Under the pieces are notes generated by a model. That model worked only from the letters and a program-made list of their open reading frames with translations. It ran no database searches and was not told the DNA's origin. From assembly GCA_030683005.1 (NCBI GenBank), contig JAUXMY010000014.1:1-64000 (forward strand): DNA of 64,000 bases, given 5' to 3'. Positions 63,675 to 64,000 of the stretch are shown in pieces. Within the stretch, counting starts at the first letter, position 1. Every line of letters begins with the position of its first letter. The position numbers were made by a program, and so were the translations under genes. The stretch comes from Caulobacter sp. GTDB lineage: Bacteria > Pseudomonadota > Alphaproteobacteria > Caulobacterales > Caulobacteraceae.

Positions 63675-64000
63675 CTAAGCGTCGCCGGATTTCGCGGCCA
63701 GGGCGCCCAGCGCCCTGGTCCGGAACTCGGTGGGCGTCAGGCCCGTCTCACGCTTGAAGGCCCGATTGAACGGGGCGAGCGACTGGAAGCCGCTGTCGAT
63801 GGCGATCGTCGAGATCGGCACCGGCGCCTGCTCGGGATCAGCCAGCGCATCGCGCGCCTCGTCGATCCGCCATTGCCCGACGAAGGCGTTGAAGTTGCGA
63901 TACCCCAGCCCCTGATTGAGCAGGCGCCGCAGCCGGTGTTCGGGCACCCGCAGCTGCTGGGCCAGGAAGGATATCCGCAGGTTCGGCGTGCGATAGAGCC
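63675..64000 (-). CDS. AraC-family regulator, C-terminal part (cut by window end)
   Basis: The coding frame runs on past 64000, so the N-terminal sensor domain is outside the window. The visible part is the two-helix-turn-helix AraC domain: RISFLAQQLRVPEHRLRRLL, NFNAFVGQWRIDEARDALAD, then IAIDSGFQSLAPFNRAFKRE with TGLTPTEFRTRAL. The GTG at 63947 is an internal Val codon. It converges on the sulfatase gene (6-bp gap) and is a candidate regulator of it and the TonB receptor. Confidence 0.9.
   Translation of the reverse strand, partial: LYRTPNLRISFLAQQLRVPEHRLRRLLNQGLGYRNFNAFVGQWRIDEARDALADPEQAPVPISTIAIDSGFQSLAPFNRAFKRETGLTPTEFRTRALGALAAKSGDA

Overview
The window is a GC-rich chromosomal stretch from an alphaproteobacterium, most likely a member of the Caulobacterales (Caulobacter/Phenylobacterium type). 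This rests on base composition, the helicase / S4 protein / FdxA / CdnL gene order, a UrcA-family protein, a Gcw_chp (TorF) porin, a TonB-dependent receptor, a FixLJ-FixK system and several alphaproteobacterial intergenic repeats. I see no rRNA, tRNA, CRISPR array, transposase, integrase or other sign of a mobile element. Genes are packed tightly, with many ATGA or TGATG stop/start overlaps.

Layout. 1-500: a hairpin-rich stretch with no convincing gene, then two facing copies of an intergenic repeat. 505-5.9 kb: small conserved proteins, a GNAT acetyltransferase, a TorF-type porin, a CHASE4-like histidine kinase and a DUF3089 hydrolase. 6-10 kb: cobT (B12 cobaltochelatase), an esterase-like phytase lipoprotein and lldD, translationally coupled. 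10.2-14 kb: UrcA protein, rpmB, an HxlR regulator with its operator and a divergent carboxymuconolactone decarboxylase-like gene, a duplicated ~100-bp noncoding element, and an exported amidohydrolase. 14.2-18.3 kb: SUV3-like helicase, S4 protein, fdxA and cdnL. 18.5-22.1 kb: MpaB-like oxygenase, methyltransferase, thioesterases, an SNase-like nuclease and an SRPBCC protein.

22.2-39.6 kb is a low-oxygen respiration island. On the minus strand lie fixK, fixL and fixJ in that order; FixL keeps the heme His and the key Arg of oxygen-sensing FixL. Beyond an enoyl-CoA hydratase and an NAD(P)H oxidoreductase come hemN, a di-iron ferritin-like protein, an OmpW-type protein, an FnrL-type regulator with four [4Fe-4S] Cys ligands, two small genes, and the complete ccoNOQP-ccoGHIS cbb3 oxidase locus. 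Five FNR/FixK boxes of the TTGAT-N4-ATCAA type lie before these units, so the island appears to carry its own sensors and its targets.

39.6-51.1 kb is an acyl-CoA catabolism region. A long minus-strand run encodes an acyl-CoA ligase, a MaoC-like hotdog protein, three short-chain dehydrogenases, an MFS transporter, a glutathione transferase and an acyl-CoA dehydrogenase. A nitroreductase, a second acyl-CoA dehydrogenase and an enoyl-CoA hydratase follow. The substrate cannot be read from sequence. 51.2-57.8 kb: a small Cys/His-rich protein, a SWIM zinc-finger protein, and an ABC ATPase / FtsX permease / AttH-like lipocalin operon. 58.2-64 kb: a TonB-dependent receptor divergent from a type I sulfatase, and an AraC-family regulator cut by the window end; this looks like uptake and desulfation of a sulfated compound.
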